From assembly GCA_008692225.1 (NCBI GenBank), contig VICG01000008.1, forward strand, positions 1,948,001 through 2,012,000: 64,000 nucleotides of DNA, written 5' to 3'. Under the pieces are notes generated by a model. That model saw only the letters and a list, made by a program, of their open reading frames with translations, was not told the origin of the DNA and searched no databases. Position 1 is the stretch's first letter. Each line of letters opens with the position of its first letter. Shown here piece by piece: positions 1 to 13,028 of the stretch. Both the position numbers and the translations under genes were made by a program. Source of the stretch: Monilinia fructicola. Lineage: Eukaryota; Ascomycota; Leotiomycetes; Helotiales; Sclerotiniaceae.

Positions 1-51
1 CGAGCCATTGGCAATGGCTGCCAAGAACAACGACAGTACACTGTACTTCAT
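1..51 (-). CDS. secreted protein, N-terminus only (cut by window edge)
   Basis: Reading leftwards from the ATG at 51, all 17 codons to the window edge are open and give MKYSVLSLFLAAIANGS: a Lys followed by a hydrophobic core and small residues, the form of a secretion signal peptide. A second in-frame ATG three codons upstream (58-60) could also be used. The mature protein lies outside the window, so no function can be given. A TATA-like box about 70 bp upstream supports this as a true gene start. Only a fragment is seen, so confidence is moderate. Confidence 0.5.
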   Translation of the reverse strand, partial: MKYSVLSLFLAAIANGS

Positions 52-119
52 GATGAGCATTAAAGCGAAAGTTTACACGTCTTGCTTCGAGGCTTCGAGA
101 CTTTGGCGTCTTTATCTTC

Positions 120-127
120 TTTATATA
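120..127 (-). promoter_or_regulatory. TATA-like box of the left-edge gene
   Basis: On the minus strand this reads TATATAAA, about 70 bp ahead of the ATG at 51, a usual TATA distance once a short leader is allowed for. Seen in sequence; the promoter role is inferred. Confidence 0.35.
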
Positions 128-3100
128 GCATTCCCCGGCAATACTGAATACTTTTCTCCGGCCACAAGGGGAATCTTCGTGTTGAGAAACCCATGATGGA
201 CTTGGCCACAGATGCCTACAATATTATCATCACTTAATAATAATAACCTCATCATGCAATGACGTTCCCACAGTACCTTTCCCCAGAATATTCTTCAACC
301 TACCCCATGAATTGACGGATGATCTGATTTCCATCAAATGGCTATACGATCCGGACTTTTCACGCAACATCATTTCACCGATGCGTAAAGATTATTCGAG
401 CGGCTCCAAAACCAAATTTCTCGTGTTCTGCATGAGCTGCATGAGCTGCGGGATACCCTCGCCAACCCACAATTTTTGAGACCCCTCCGGAATTGCGCCC
501 ACCGGAGTCATCCACTTTCATCCCATAAACTTCACACATGATACCCAAATCTTCAACAAATAGCTGAATATAGACTAAATACCAAACCCGAGCGGCGAGG
601 ATCCGAGACTACAGATGCGAAGCTCGGCATATGAAGCTTGGCTGGTTACTTGAAGAATTATTTGTGACTTCAAACGTAGAGTCGTTTTCCCTTCCTCTCG
701 TTCAGCTCATAACAACAAAATGTTCGACCTTCTGCATGCACCAGTTGTGACCATCAAACTGCCCACTCGAGCAGACTTGAGTCTCTGTATTCAGTGATAA
801 CACAGAGAAGGAATCTTAATTCAGGCAGAGGCATGAACGGCCCAGGCTTGACATTTGTGTACATTTATATCGCCGCGAACCTTGGAATTGCCCAGTGCCT
901 CTATCCGGTAGAAATCGGAATGGAGCAAGGGAAATGGTATGTCTGAATTTCGGCTTGGATAATGAGGGGCCGATAAATCCAAGACGATAAAATTTTTGAT
1001 CGGTCTCCTCGTTCTGTGATTAATTACGGAGTAGTCAATCTCTTCACCACCACCCAAGGAATAGCGTCGTTCATTCAACACTAAACAACCTAGTATAGGA
1101 CGCCATATAACAAATATGTGAGAATGTTATTCTCATACAGATTCAACTAGTTTTGTGGTTATCCTTCACATAATTAGCACGATCCCCGTTGAGCCAGCAA
1201 ATGGGAATGTGTTGCGGTTCCAAGACGGGATATTGATCCAGCTTATAACATCGATCATTTGGAAGGCTCAGTATTTTCTCGAAACATTGTTTTCGGAACT
1301 TATTTATTGATTGACATATTGCCATCTTAGTACTCAACAATAGACAATCCAATTATAGTTAAATCTTCAATTGATTTGACCCACCGGAAACACTTTAACT
1401 CCCTTTCCTTTCGAGGAAATCCCCATCTCCAAATGCTCCATATCACATCGTTTCCTGTGTATATCAAATTTCGACTTAATTGTATCAATGTGACTACAAA
1501 CGTCATATATCTACAACGGAAGCATTTGTTTATTATGCTCCTCGGATGCCTCGCTCTTTTGGTGCTCGACACCACTGGGAGGGAGCAGGTTTGCAACTCT
1601 AAATCTATCCTCATTTTTGGCAATTCGCAATTCGCAATTCGCACATCAAAACTTCCCAGTGGTCAAGCTTATGCACTAGTATGCATACAAGATTGCTTGC
1701 GCCAGCGCTACCAGTGGCTTTCCCCCATCAACCTTTATTGCCGTCGCCCCATCGGCCGATAGGAAAGCATGGTCAAGTCTATCACCCCAAAGCGAATTGT
1801 AGATCAAATTTCCTGCCTCTATATATGGTTAGCGAAATTCTAGCTAGAGAACATGGTACGTAGATGTGAAATGTCCTCTAACCACAATTGATACTACATT
1901 CCATTCTTTAAGGCATGCCTGAGACGCCTAATACGAGCTACCCATCTTCCTTTTTTTCATCGACCGAGCCGTTCCTTGATGAGAGCAAGGTATAAACCTG
2001 TTGACCAATTAATGGCCGTCAAGTTGATGAGGATTTAAGAACAAAGATTTGCAGCAGCAGCCGAAGAAGCAAGCGCAAAATGCAAAGATGTAGACCTGCT
2101 ACTCTTTTGAAGTTGATTCATTAGATCTTGAGAGAAGGGGGCCAATGTATTGTCGATAAGCTGTGAAGAAACTCTGGTGTCAAATACTGTAACTAGTTGT
2201 TGCGTGTTTGTTAATTCATTGTATTCTGCAGCGTAGGTGCCGAATGATAGCTCAAGTGATATCAGAAGAATACTTATCGGACAGGGTTTGCTTCGTTTTC
2301 TGGTATATCTTTGAAGGCTCCCAAAAGGCCACCATAAGATTCAACCCCAATGGGACTAAAGTTGAGAGAAATGGCTAGGACCATCTGTCCAGGTACCTAT
2401 GAAACGTTGATGACATTTTGGATGTCACAAAGGAAGAAGAAAGCTTGGAATAACAATGTGAATTCGCTATTACAGAACGGAACATCTAAGATTCGATCCA
2501 GGCTGATGTTTGTTTCCCCTATTAATCAGCGAATCTCTTTATCGTAAGCGAGTTGCGGGAATATTCATAGAACTAGAGCTTGATGTATTCAATGCAGCCA
2601 ACAAGCCTTTGCAAACATCAACCATGATTGGATTTCATGAGTAACAGTTTGACTAATTCAGAACATATCCAAGAGATGATAGATGATGGTTTCCTGGTTT
2701 TGAAATGAAGAATGAGCTGTATAAGAACTAGTACTTTACATTCGAGACCAAGATAAAGATAGAAATGCACTCGGCCTTCCCCTGAGTTTAGACAACGGTG
2801 CATCAATGGGTGAGGCTATCTTGGACTATCTTGGACAGTGGTATATAATTTTCCAACTTTATTCCGAATGACACAGCTTATTTGAAGTTTTCATTTGATA
2901 CATTGGTGTGATTGGGGTGGTTGAGTTGAATGATAAGTGATAAGTTATCCGTGGTAACTGGAAATAGCAAGTAGCAAGCATTAAGTGTGCGAATGGTAAG
3001 TGATGCTTTGTATATTAGGTAGGTACTGGACTTTAGTCAATAGGTGGAAGGTTACCACCTACGCAGAGACACCAGTTAAGTATATATGATAGCTTAACTC

Positions 3101-4398
3101 GAGACCTACTTGGACACAACATCATTACAGTCTCTAGTTTGGTTTCGCAAACAAACTCCTATGTTACATAAGAACAAGACTTCTGAAAAGGAGGGTTCTC
3201 AAATTATACCAATACATAGCTGTAAATTTCTGCATCTGTTCCCGCTGTTTACTTGATGCTCAAGACGGGGCACCAGTCAATCCCAAGCTAGCAATTGTGC
3301 ACATTTTGAGACTAATGGTATAACCTTAGCTTTGTATCATTCTCAAGTTCACAAATAAGCCTTGCTGGTCAGGAATGTAACATAGCATCAGAGCTTCTCA
3401 AAGCTACGAATCCGTCATAAGAATCGATGTGACGCTTTAGTATCTCCACCACTATCCCAGCACCGTTAACATCAACCCAACAGTCGACTGAGTGCTACAA
3501 GCAAATAAGTCTAGCAATACCAATACTCGCTCATTTCTTCGACGAAGGATTGGAAGAAATGGATTCTAATAATACCCATGCTCATATGTCCGTCCACCAA
3601 TATGAATGATTTCAACTATTAATACCTTGCTGTTCAATCGTGTTATATGCCCATTTGATGATGATTGTACTCCGTAATATTCAGATCTAGAAGACATGTC
3701 TCGTTGGTCCATGGTTCCCAAGCCTAGAGCGTCAAAGTTCCAACACCCCACACGCTAAGGCTCCGAAACACAAACTAAACCTAAACAAGATTAGCTGAAA
3801 ACTTCTCACCACTCACCGCCAGCTACGTTGACAGCGGACCCATCAATACAGCCACATTTTGATAGTACTAGTCTATGGCTCATATCTGCATAAATCGCAG
3901 ACGCAGATATGTGACTATCACAAGGAGATTAACTTATAATGCTACTGATAAGTTGAGAGGGGCGAGTTATCTACATACAGTCGCTACATACAGTCGCTAC
4001 AACCATCTATCTATATCAGTATTGAGAGAACGTATCTCATTTCCAAACCAGCCCTTACTCGAACATTTGATATCTTTCGCAAGAACCTGCAAAACTCTCA
4101 CCGCAACATGATTACTTGATCACCGATTGGAAAGAGAGGAATACTGTTCTATCTCTTCTTCCTCTCCCTGTATTTTCCTTGCATACACACTACACCATAT
4201 ATATCTGCCCTGGAGGCTGGTTGTGAGTCGCACGAGCTCTCGAGAGTTGTTCTGATATTGATATTCGAAGCAGTACTGTTCCGGATTTTCTCTTTCAGAT
4301 ACCTCAGCTCTGTCGAATTTCGATCATCTACGTAGTATCTCTCCAGATAGACGAGTCACAAAGCAGAGCAGTAACCCGTCTGAATCCCAAATTACAAG
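128..4398. other. intergenic, no supported gene
   Basis: Only short scattered reading frames (longest about 130 codons near 1.4-1.8 kb, on both strands) with no recognisable motif, signal peptide or consistent splice structure. A small tandem duplication of about 13 bp lies near 3975-4000. The last 250 bp are pyrimidine-rich with TATA-like runs near 4197 and are probably the promoter and leader of the gene at 4399. No tRNA or rRNA was recognised. Confidence 0.5.
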
Positions 4399-5518
4399 AT
4401 GGGTTTTGAGAAGCTTTTTGCGGTCGCGGCGCCCAAGAAAGGATCGTCAAAGTCATCATCGAAGGAACTGTCCGTGGTGCCATTGCAACTTGAGCAAATA
4501 TTCCGATTCCCGGGCGTCCTCACTGAAGTTTCGGGCGTTGTTAAGAATCTATCTGAAGGCTATACAACATATAAGAATGGAGTGGCAATCAGAAATCAGC
4601 TGGAATCTGTTGTTCCAGAGGTGCAAACGTTTGCGTCAGGGATGAACCGATACTTGAAAAACAAAAATTGGTTGGATTTATTCCAAACGTTTCTGGTGGG
4701 GGCAAATGTTGTTGCTGCTTTCATGGAAGTATTACAAGGTTCATCGAGTCTTGAAGAGATCGGATTAAAGATTTATGGTGAGCTTGAAGCGCAAACTGGA
4801 CTTGCAGCCCCAGACAAATTTGCGAAGCATGTCGATAAATATATCCGGAAAGAGGCATCGAGTGTGTATGGCGGCGATGCCGAGCATCTCTATTTCCTTT
4901 ACCACCCAGATACAGATTGGCACGGCGAGTTTCACGATATTGTTCAGAAACAAACCGGTGCCGAGCAATTTTCTCGGAATGTCCGAGAACCTCCACGCCT
5001 TGTGTACGTGGATGCTATTTATGCGGAAGCGACTCGAAAGATCTAGAATAAATGCGCATTTTCATCTTCTCATTCCAGCATACAGACCTATGGTTGTTAG
5101 AACGGCCTTTGTCTTCCCCGAAGAACTTTACCCTTTGACGGTCCGTGGACACATTCACAATTCCAAGGAATATGTTTGGCTCAATCTTCCTACGATGAAA
5201 GATGTTCCTTCTGACTTGTTCGAGATGTCAAATGTGGGCAATATTGCTACCTTGCCCCCGCCCCCGAGATTGTGGCAGCATGCTCTGACCTGGGTTGGCA
5301 ATATAGTTATGCCAAAGAAGGAGCCACCCCCAATAATTTTGGGACGCGGACAAATAAGCCCAAATGCTCCTATTGAAATGGAAGACAATGAAGACGAAAA
5401 CGAAAAACTAAAGCCTCCCGAAGATATCACCATTCAACCCGGAACCCGACAGGTGGTAAGAGGCGAGAAGAGGCGAAAGCATCGAAGTTCGCGATCCACA
5501 AAGAGTGAACTCAAATAA
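4399..5518 (+). CDS. hypothetical protein, 345 aa, one intron
   Basis: I do not recognise the family. Exon 1 (4399-5003) is open from an ATG in good context (CAAGATGGG). An intron 5004-5085 (GTACGT...TACAG, 82 bp) carries the frame to exon 2 (5086-5518); without it exon 1 stops at 5046. The joined protein has a basic Ser-rich start (KKGSSKSSSKE), a helical middle, a charged stretch (YHPDTDWHGEF, about residue 175), a Pro run (LPPPPRLW), an acidic segment (MEDNEDENE), and a basic tail (KRRKHRSSRS) that could be a nuclear localisation signal. No membrane segment or signal peptide is seen. The length and single clean splice make it a credible gene; the function is unknown. Confidence 0.82.
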
Positions 5519-7784
5519 TACTAGGATTCATACTGATTCTGAGTACATTTTCAAGGCACATAACCAATAGTTTGTGTTTGAATTTACCTTTGAGATCAAA
5601 CTAACGGCTTCATGGGGCAAAGTTGGTCACTTGAAGAGAGGCCGATGGGATTGGTAAGGATGGAAAGGATTGATGAAAGAGATAACAAACATGACGGAAG
5701 GGATTAGGAAGGGAGGTTATTTGCGGAGTGTGATTTGTGGTTTGGATAGCTGCATGGTGATCTTGGCGCTGACTTCACGTTGGAATGTCAAGTGGGTCCA
5801 ATAAAATGCTACATGAAATGGCGTTCATGAGTTCTTGATCCTTTACAATACGATACCATATTAGAATAGACATATATACCAGATAAAGCTTCACATAGCT
5901 TACGCTTCGACTGCCCACGTTCAAATATTCCCTGACCATAGGCCAATGAGATTTTTGGGATACAAATCAGCCGACCTTCCTGAATGTCGAATACCATAGG
6001 CAAGGATGAAGGCCCTCCTGCTTAGTTCTCGTTATGTTCTTGACCGGTAGGGCTTGTATCTTGTCTCTGCTATTTTAGTATTGCCCAAAAATTTCCCTAG
6101 ATTCTCAGTTCGAATCCCACAAAGTAGCGCGAGACTCAGCGAATAGGAAATGAAAGTCTGATCTAGAAATGCGAAGACGAGAGTTGTGTGCGTTAGAGAG
6201 ATCTAGAATCATGCAATTTTTCCCCTATGGGTATGTGAATGCTTCGAGATCCAAGCCAAAATCCTCGGGAGTCGCTCACCGGGAAGATCACAGGAACAAC
6301 GAAAAGAATAGTAATTTTCCATCTATCATACCTTTTCTTGGAATCCTCCTTAACCAATTATTCATCTGAACATTAAGTGATGGCTGGACTTCGCTATGGG
6401 TTCGTGCAATGGAATTTCTTGATCATTGACTTTCTTAAGACTGATGTGAAGGGATGGGTTGTCAACTTCAGGCCAGAGTTGAATACCCAGATGATTACAA
6501 TCACCGACTTTGAGCTCATCAGCGTCAGAATTTGCGGTTGTCTGACCTATGTTGATGAGTTGCGTCATCAATATAATCCTGTAACATTGTGTCTGCAGTA
6601 GGAGTAAAATCTTTCATTTCGGGCTCTGAGCAGGGATATTATACCGGATCAATACAAAGCCGTCTTTACTCTGTTTTCTGAAAACTCGAAGGTGATGTCA
6701 TGCCTTCGGCTTCTCTTTCTGGCTATTCACGTCTCGCCATGGCCACATCCGACACTGTTGAATCACAATCCCCATCTGTTTGTTTCGCTGTTATCGAAGG
6801 TTAGAGACTCCACTAGAACTTTGAGTGCTCTTGTTGTCCTCTCCCTTTTCCTTAGCCGCTGCCACATCCCCCATCTTGTTCTCCCCCCGCCTTCTATCTG
6901 TCCACATCTTCTCCCCTTTCCGTTCGTTAGTAAGTATTTCAGGGGCGCTAATTTCCAGTCTCTAGAATCAGACACTGGGGCAAACAGGAAGCACAACATG
7001 AATACAAACAGATGAGAATCCTGTTCAAGAGAATAGTAAATAAATGAATCTAAACGCCCAAGACATCCTTTCATCATTCAATGGGAAAGGAAAAAAAATA
7101 GACAACTTCAAATCCATGAAAATGTGACCAATTCAACTTCAACTATTATTTTGTATTGACTGCACTCTGGAATGGCCCATTTGGAATTAACTCTATCCAT
7201 CAAAGATAATGCACCCAGCTCTTCACCAATTTTCAGGTATCTCCTAGCTATGAAATGAGAGGGCTCTGTGCTCATGATATTTGTTTCTCCCGTGTGATGA
7301 ATTCGACTTGAATTCGGGGTAGACCTCTGGTTTTAAATAAGCGAAAAATGAAAGGGCAATGGAAGAGTTGAGCACCTTCGTTGCTCGAGATTCGCAATGA
7401 AGTTGAGGCTTGTTCGTCTCTTTTACATTAATACAATGTACTCTCTACATGACGAAATATAGATGGGAAACTGAAATTTCTTCGTTGTTGCTGAGGCCGA
7501 AGTGTCCGGATATGCCTACCAGAAGGAAAGCAGAAGGATATCATCTACTCGTAATTACTCATCAACTGTTAAATAATTAATCAATCCTACTGATTTACTT
7601 AATCTAAACAATGAAATATGTTAAATTAAATTACTCTTCCATATGTAAGATTGTTTATATATCATCAATTTTGAAGTATATTACAATCTAAAGATATATC
7701 ATAAATAATGTTGTCTATAATTGAAGTATTATTCAAATGTGGTTCAACGTGATTCTTTTTCACACTTCTCAGTGCTTTGAGAAA
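5519..7784. other. intergenic, no supported gene
   Basis: No frame above about 107 codons, and those at 6.7-7.1 kb overlap each other on opposite strands without motifs. The stretch 7560-7740 is strongly AT-rich and lies directly upstream of the gene model at 7785. Confidence 0.5.
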
Positions 7785-8569
7785 ATGACTAAGATTTACC
7801 ATTCTTCAGCGACGCAACCAGCAGCGCCCAGTAACCACGGCGATAACACAAAAGGTGCATCAGGAACTCAATCTACAACTGAAAAATCCTTCAACCAATC
7901 CTCCTCAATCCCATCAGATATCCCCAACGCTCAGATCTTGCAACCGTACTTAGACGGTTACGTCACCATAAACAATCACGCATTCCACCCGACGTGCCCC
8001 TGGAAGTGGTAGCGAGGCCAGGAATGTCTGTGCGAGCTGATCCATCCGATCCACCGGATCAGCCGCGTGCAGATAATGCAGGTACACTGCAAGCACCAGT
8101 GCCATGAGTCCACCAGAGACGGAGACGCAAAATTTTGTAGCTTCTACAACTGCGAGAAGCAAGAAGAGAAAACGATACAAGGCGGAGTGATGGACATGGA
8201 AAGTAAAATCAGTCGTAGGATGAGGTGGACGCGAGGCTAGCTCTCGCTAACCTCCTACATACCTTGTGCTCCATCAAGCAAATAAATCAACCAGCCCCTT
8301 TCCACTCAGTACCAATGCGCAAACGACGAATTGACCTCTCCGGTTATTCACAGGTAAGAGAACTCAATCTGGCAGATAATTCAGAGACCTCGTTTTCCCC
8401 ACCACCATCAATATCCACCTTCGCGCGTAATCGTGCCTCTAAATTCATTCTTGCCTTCTTCATTCCCATCGCGTATCTAGCAGCAGCCGGCATCTTGCTT
8501 CTAGTCATCTGGACTATCACCTGTCTGAGAACTCCACGCTTGGAAGTAGGTCGTTTGACTATAAAATGA
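7785..8569 (+). CDS. putative Cys/His-rich single-pass membrane protein (two-intron model)
   Basis: Exon 1 from the ATG at 7785 encodes a Ser/Thr/Gln-rich start and then HPTCPWK. The frame meets a TAG at 8010-8012 but stays open and Cys/His-rich beyond it to 8238. An intron 8009-8062 (GTAGCG...GATCAG, 54 bp, CTGAT branch-like site) removes the stop and gives a C-x-V-Q-I...H-C-K-H-Q-C...F-C-x4-C pattern. A second intron near 8203-8309 (GTAAAA...CTCAG, with CTAAC at about 8247) leads into a last exon with a basic segment and one hydrophobic helix (ILAFFIPIAYLAAAGILLLV), ending at 8569. The donor sites are not ideal. The alternative is a pseudogene with an in-frame stop. The last exon overlaps the minus-strand model at 8344-9106. 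Confidence 0.4.
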
Positions 8570-9106
8570 CTGAGATTGGCGTCCCTGAAGATGGGAACTT
8601 TGATGCGTTTCCCAAAGGCGGGCCTCTGGGAAACAACTTGATCCCGTCTAGTTCTAAGCCTCCTCCGTGCAAAGTGACGTGAGCTTCTTGTGGCCCGTGA
8701 TGTGCGTGTATCGCGCTCCGGGGAAGCTGCCCGCTGAAGACCTCCATCTCCATGCGTGTTCTCGGAAGAGCTTGTCGCGCCATTCCCATTCCCATTTCCT
8801 CGAACCCTAACCCCGCCTGCAGGACAGGCGTCGGCTGTGCTCCTAGAAGCGCTCTTATCAGCCTGATAACGAGATACGATCAAAGACCAAGATGACTTAC
8901 AAAGCCACGCAAGATGCACAAACTTCACTCATGACAGTATCCGACCAGAGAATCTGGGGTATGCAATGCTGGTTCGACCCTCTACCGTTCATCGCACATT
9001 GCGAGCGGTTTTCTTGTCCGTCGTGTTGGCACTTGTACTTGAAAACATGAATTTGACAACGACTGACGGCCGGAGTCAACGTGTCCAAGCTCGCTGAAGT
9101 AGCCAT
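8344..9106 (-). CDS. hypothetical Cys-containing protein, about 234 aa
   Basis: It starts at the ATG at 9106. Exon 1 (9106-8901) encodes a segment with spaced Cys and His (SRCQIHVFKYKCQHD, then SQC, QHC and EVCASC), which may bind metal. An intron 8900-8843 (GTAAGT donor, CTGAT branch, TTCTAG acceptor, 58 bp) is in the right phase to join exon 2, which is Gly/Asn then Arg-rich and open to 8344. The start and intron are convincing. The C-terminal end is less so: it overlaps, on the opposite strand, a better-looking transmembrane exon of the plus-strand gene, so the true gene may stop or splice before about 8570. The spacing C-Q-I-x-V...C-x-H resembles the neighbour at 7785. Family not recognised. 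Confidence 0.45.
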
Positions 9107-9880
9107 TTTGATAATGTGAAGCTGATACCGACAGAGGATAAATTTCTCTTTGAGTGCTCGCTGAATGTTGTCGAAACTATAGGTCTATGAATATGATCAT
9201 AAACTTGGTAATTCAAAGGCAAATAAAAGAGGAGTCTAGATATAGATGGGGTTGGGGAAATGAGACGTGATGCGATAGAGTTGTATTTAGAGACTAATAG
9301 CTTAATGACATGTCCATCAGTCGAAATCGTATGCGTATAGCAAACGTACTGTACTGTGATTCATGAATGAAAGGTATACAGCCGTGCAACGTATATGTAT
9401 TCACCACTACAGCCACACCGTAGTAATAGCAATCGGATCCATCGCAGACTGTGAGTCTGAGAAGTGAATACATGAATCTTTAGGCTACATACGTGCGAAT
9501 AATTTGAAGCTCATCAATTAACAAAATAATGCCAAGCGAGACAAGATTGAACGGTCTACCATTATATGGGTTTAAACTTTATGATCGGTTCTCCTGAACG
9601 AGGACCGCCAGCCAAGCAGAAGATGGGGAACATTCGCATACAATTTGGCGGTTGAGTTCTAGTGTAAGGCTTCCAGGATCTTAGTGTCAGGGCACTTTTT
9701 ATCAAGGCCATGATATACATGTAAATCGACAGTCCTCGCATGCAAGTATTTCACACGATATACTTTGACTACAGATCAATCACTAGCTCTAGCTGAGAAC
9801 TCTCAACCGTCATCTGAAAGATCGTAAAATGAGAAAGGGACCTAATGTATACTACTCGAGTAGAGGTACAAACACACAAC
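9107..9880. other. intergenic, no supported gene
   Basis: No coding frame of note. It lies between the start of the minus gene at 9106 and the 3' end of the PPR gene (stop at 9881), so it should hold a promoter and a 3' UTR; no clear box was picked out. Confidence 0.5.
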
Positions 9881-12327
9881 TCAAGCCTTGAGCTTCCTCT
9901 CTGGCATATTCAACACCATGTGACCCTCCTCGTGTTCCGTAAACCCCAGCTTCTCCACCTCCTTCCACACCTCCGGATATAATTCTTTCGTCCATTCCGC
10001 CACCAAATCCTTCCTATTCGAGCCTTGAATTGCATTATAAATGGTACCGATGCTATTTTTGTTAGAAAATATCTTTCCGAGAAGAGTGGCACAGGCATAA
10101 CTTACGTCAGAACATCTGGACCGAACCCTACGTCCTTCTCCATAGCCTCCACCAACACCTTAACCTCATCCAACTTCCCTTGTCCTGCTAGTGCCCCAGC
10201 ATAAGCAGCATGAACCTCCCTCGTGATCTCAATCTCCATCCTCTTCATCTTATTCCAGATTTCTCTTGCCGGACGATCGCCAAAAGGTTTTCTCTGACAC
10301 GCTTGAAACACTATCTCCAAACTCTTATAACTCGGCCCTTCTCTAGAATTTGTAATATCATCCCAAAAATGCAGAGATCGACTAGAGTCTTCGCAAGCTG
10401 TATAGGCCAGCATTAAAGAATTGTATAGACGGGTATTGGGTTCTATGGTACTGTCCATCTTCAACATGTTATGGACCATGTCGAGGGATTCGCCATCTGC
10501 GCATGATGCTATACCAACAAAACAATCTATGTACGTGTCCAGAACAGGACGTCTATTAGGACTGATATGCTGGCGCATATGACCAAAGACATGACATGCC
10601 ATATCTGACCTTTTACGATCGAAAAATTCATTCATGACACGGGTACGTGTTGGAACATCTGTTTCATCGAAGATGTGAATAATGACACGATAAGCATCCC
10701 ATATACGGTAATCATCGTTGTTCTTGTCGAAACAGAAAGCAAGTAACGCATCTCTGATCCGAGCTCGCTCCGCAAGGGTATAGTGATAAGTATTGACCTG
10801 CAACAAGTCCACTACTTCATGAAGTTCATTGCGGGTAATGTACATCATGCTAAGTGACGAAACCGTATCCGCCTCCAATCTTACATGGCGCTCATCGAGA
10901 TCGGATATTATCGATGAAATCTGATTGTAAGGTAGACTTTCAGATGCACAGAGAGCTCGGACAAATTTATTGATAACAGGCAGGTCCTCGTCTTCGGTAA
11001 TCTCCTCACCTTGGAGTAAATTATACGCTACTTGAGCACCAGAAAGATCTCCAGCGCCGACCCGATAGTCCATCTGAAGAATGAACGTTCTTGCATTTGG
11101 ACGGATGTGAAACTTTTGGCCTAATGCAATGTACCGTTCTGCGAGATATGGATCACTTTTTGATATTGCGTACTCGACCAAGCCATTGATTGTATCAATG
11201 TCTGGTCTCATCGATGAATCGTCAGGGTGGCGCCTTTCCATGACACGCATCATGCGTTCCACATCTTCAACACCCTTGTCCATGGCACTCGCAGCCCATT
11301 GAAACACGACATCCCATTTTTCTTTCTGCATGTGGCCCGCCTCCAGCACTTTACGGAAGACGCCTTTGCACCAATCTAAGAGTTCTTCGTGTCGAAGGCA
11401 GAATTTAAGCATAACATGCAATATGCTAGGAGTAAGATCCACCGGAAAATGTCCAGCCTTCTCAAACCACAATTTCGCCTCCGCAATACGATCTCTCGAA
11501 GTATAAAATCTGGCGACAATTTCTTTGCCGGTCGTTCCACGTCCCATTCGCAGCTCTTCCATTCTCTCATATGTTTTCAGGAGTTCCGCCTCATTCCCTT
11601 CCCGCGAGAAGCCAGATAAAACAGCATACCAATTCCCTTTCATGATTTTATGTTGTCGAGAGATATAATTTTCTGACCTCGGCGACGACGCCTTCTCCTC
11701 CTGGAGACGCTGAGTGGCCTCTTCGCAGAGCTCTCTCGCCTCCCGAGAGTGACCAACTCCACTCAATATCTTTATAAAATATTCATAACTTGGCCCATCC
11801 TCATTCGACCCAGACAGCTTCTTGATCTCGGAAAAGAGAAGTCTCGCCAGCGCTAGAAAATCATTCGTCTCGTCCTTGGGAATCTTCGTCAACGCCTTCA
11901 ACGCCAATCTCAGATCCTTGATTTGCCCCTCGCCCAAACCACAACTAACAAGATAGTTCAAGGTCCTGAGCGCATGTCCCGCCTCGATATTACTAGCCGC
12001 CCGCTCCATCTCGACTTTGTGTTTGAAGAACTCATTAAAGGCCTTGAGCATATCATCCTTATTCGCAGTTCTCGCATGAATCTTGGTCATCAAGCTGAAC
12101 TCAGCCATTTTTTTCATCCCCGGCTCCAATTCCGGCTCTTTGGGTTGTCGCGGCGGTTTGTGGGAGAATCCGAAGAGAGAGCGACGGGATGTGTAAGGTA
12201 ATGTAGGAATGGCATTTCGACGACGGCGATGTGTCAACAAAGCGGGCGCTTGATTTGGACATGGTAATATGAGGCCTTCGTTTGACAAAAGTCCACGGAA
12301 GACTCTGCGGGTCAATTGGGAGCGCAT
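9881..12327 (-). CDS. mitochondrial pentatricopeptide (PPR)-type protein, about 797 aa
   Basis: The ATG at 12327 opens a frame of 740 codons (12327-10106). A 53-bp intron (10105-10053, GTAAGT...AATAG) leads to a final exon (10052-9881) that adds IGTIYNAIQGSNRKDL and ends MPERKLKA. The N-terminus (MRSQLTRRVFRGLL, then RRRNAIPTLPYTSRRSLFGF) is Arg-rich with few acids, as in mitochondrial presequences. The body is made of helical-pair repeats with PPR-like elements (for example NTRLYNSLMLAYTACEDSSR and EVHAAYAGALAGQGKLDEVK). PPR proteins bind organellar RNA or help assemble respiratory complexes. The RRSLFGF and PKEPELEPG region recalls the complex I assembly factor CIA84 from memory; that assignment is inference. 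No frameshift occurs in 2.4 kb, in contrast to adjacent ATG7. Confidence 0.92.
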
Positions 12328-13028
12328 GATTAATTAATGGTGGTTTTGTGTATAATATCTGCGTTGGAAGGAATCAGCTGGAATAAGAGCAAATGCAAAA
12401 TGGGTTGACCTACGGTATCAAGAACAGGATCACAATTGACGAAGCTTCCAGGTGTTCCTCAACTTTTCTGACATCGACCTTCGAAGCTTTGAAAACGTTG
12501 CGGCAACTCCCGATTAGGTCCCCACTAAAATGTAGCCAATCATTGATGTGAAGCAAGCTACCCCTCACTAATCCTCATTCGATGTAATTCGGCTTGAACC
12601 ATCCATGGATCAATGAATGTTATGCAAATACTCGAGTACTTGTAACATCAGAATGTTCATCACTTGATATCCATATCAAATTGGTTAGAAGAATGAATTC
12701 ACGGATACAAAGCCGCCACTATGTCACTTATTTATGGAAAATATCATGATATCGTAGCCCCCTGTGAAAGTATTGTTTCATTCTCTGATTCCCCCAGGAC
12801 TTGAATAGCAGAAAAAACGCTCTCGAGTATCGACTAAAGCTTCCCTACCAAAGTCAATCTTTGCATAAAATGCTATCCACTAATCCACCGACCAATCTAA
12901 ATCCCTCTACCGCCATCTGTGTAAAACGCCTATAGAATCATAAATCATACCATCCATGTCATCCATATCATTCCCCAGTATACCGCAACGCCATTCCAAT
13001 GTTCAGAAAACTTATATCAAGCTCAAGA
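12328..13028. other. intergenic between PPR gene start and ATG7 3' end
   Basis: No gene seen. The part next to 12327 should be the PPR gene promoter and leader, and the part next to 13029 the ATG7 3' UTR. Several AT-rich runs, no recognised site. Confidence 0.5.

Noticed and set aside
6090..6130. tRNA-like T-loop string (AGTTCGAATCCC)
   Set aside because: Flanking bases do not form a T-stem and no acceptor or anticodon arm fits.
7950..8180. Minus-strand frame with a hydrophobic segment
   Set aside because: Antisense to the Cys/His-rich plus-strand reading, which explains the region better; kept only as a doubt.
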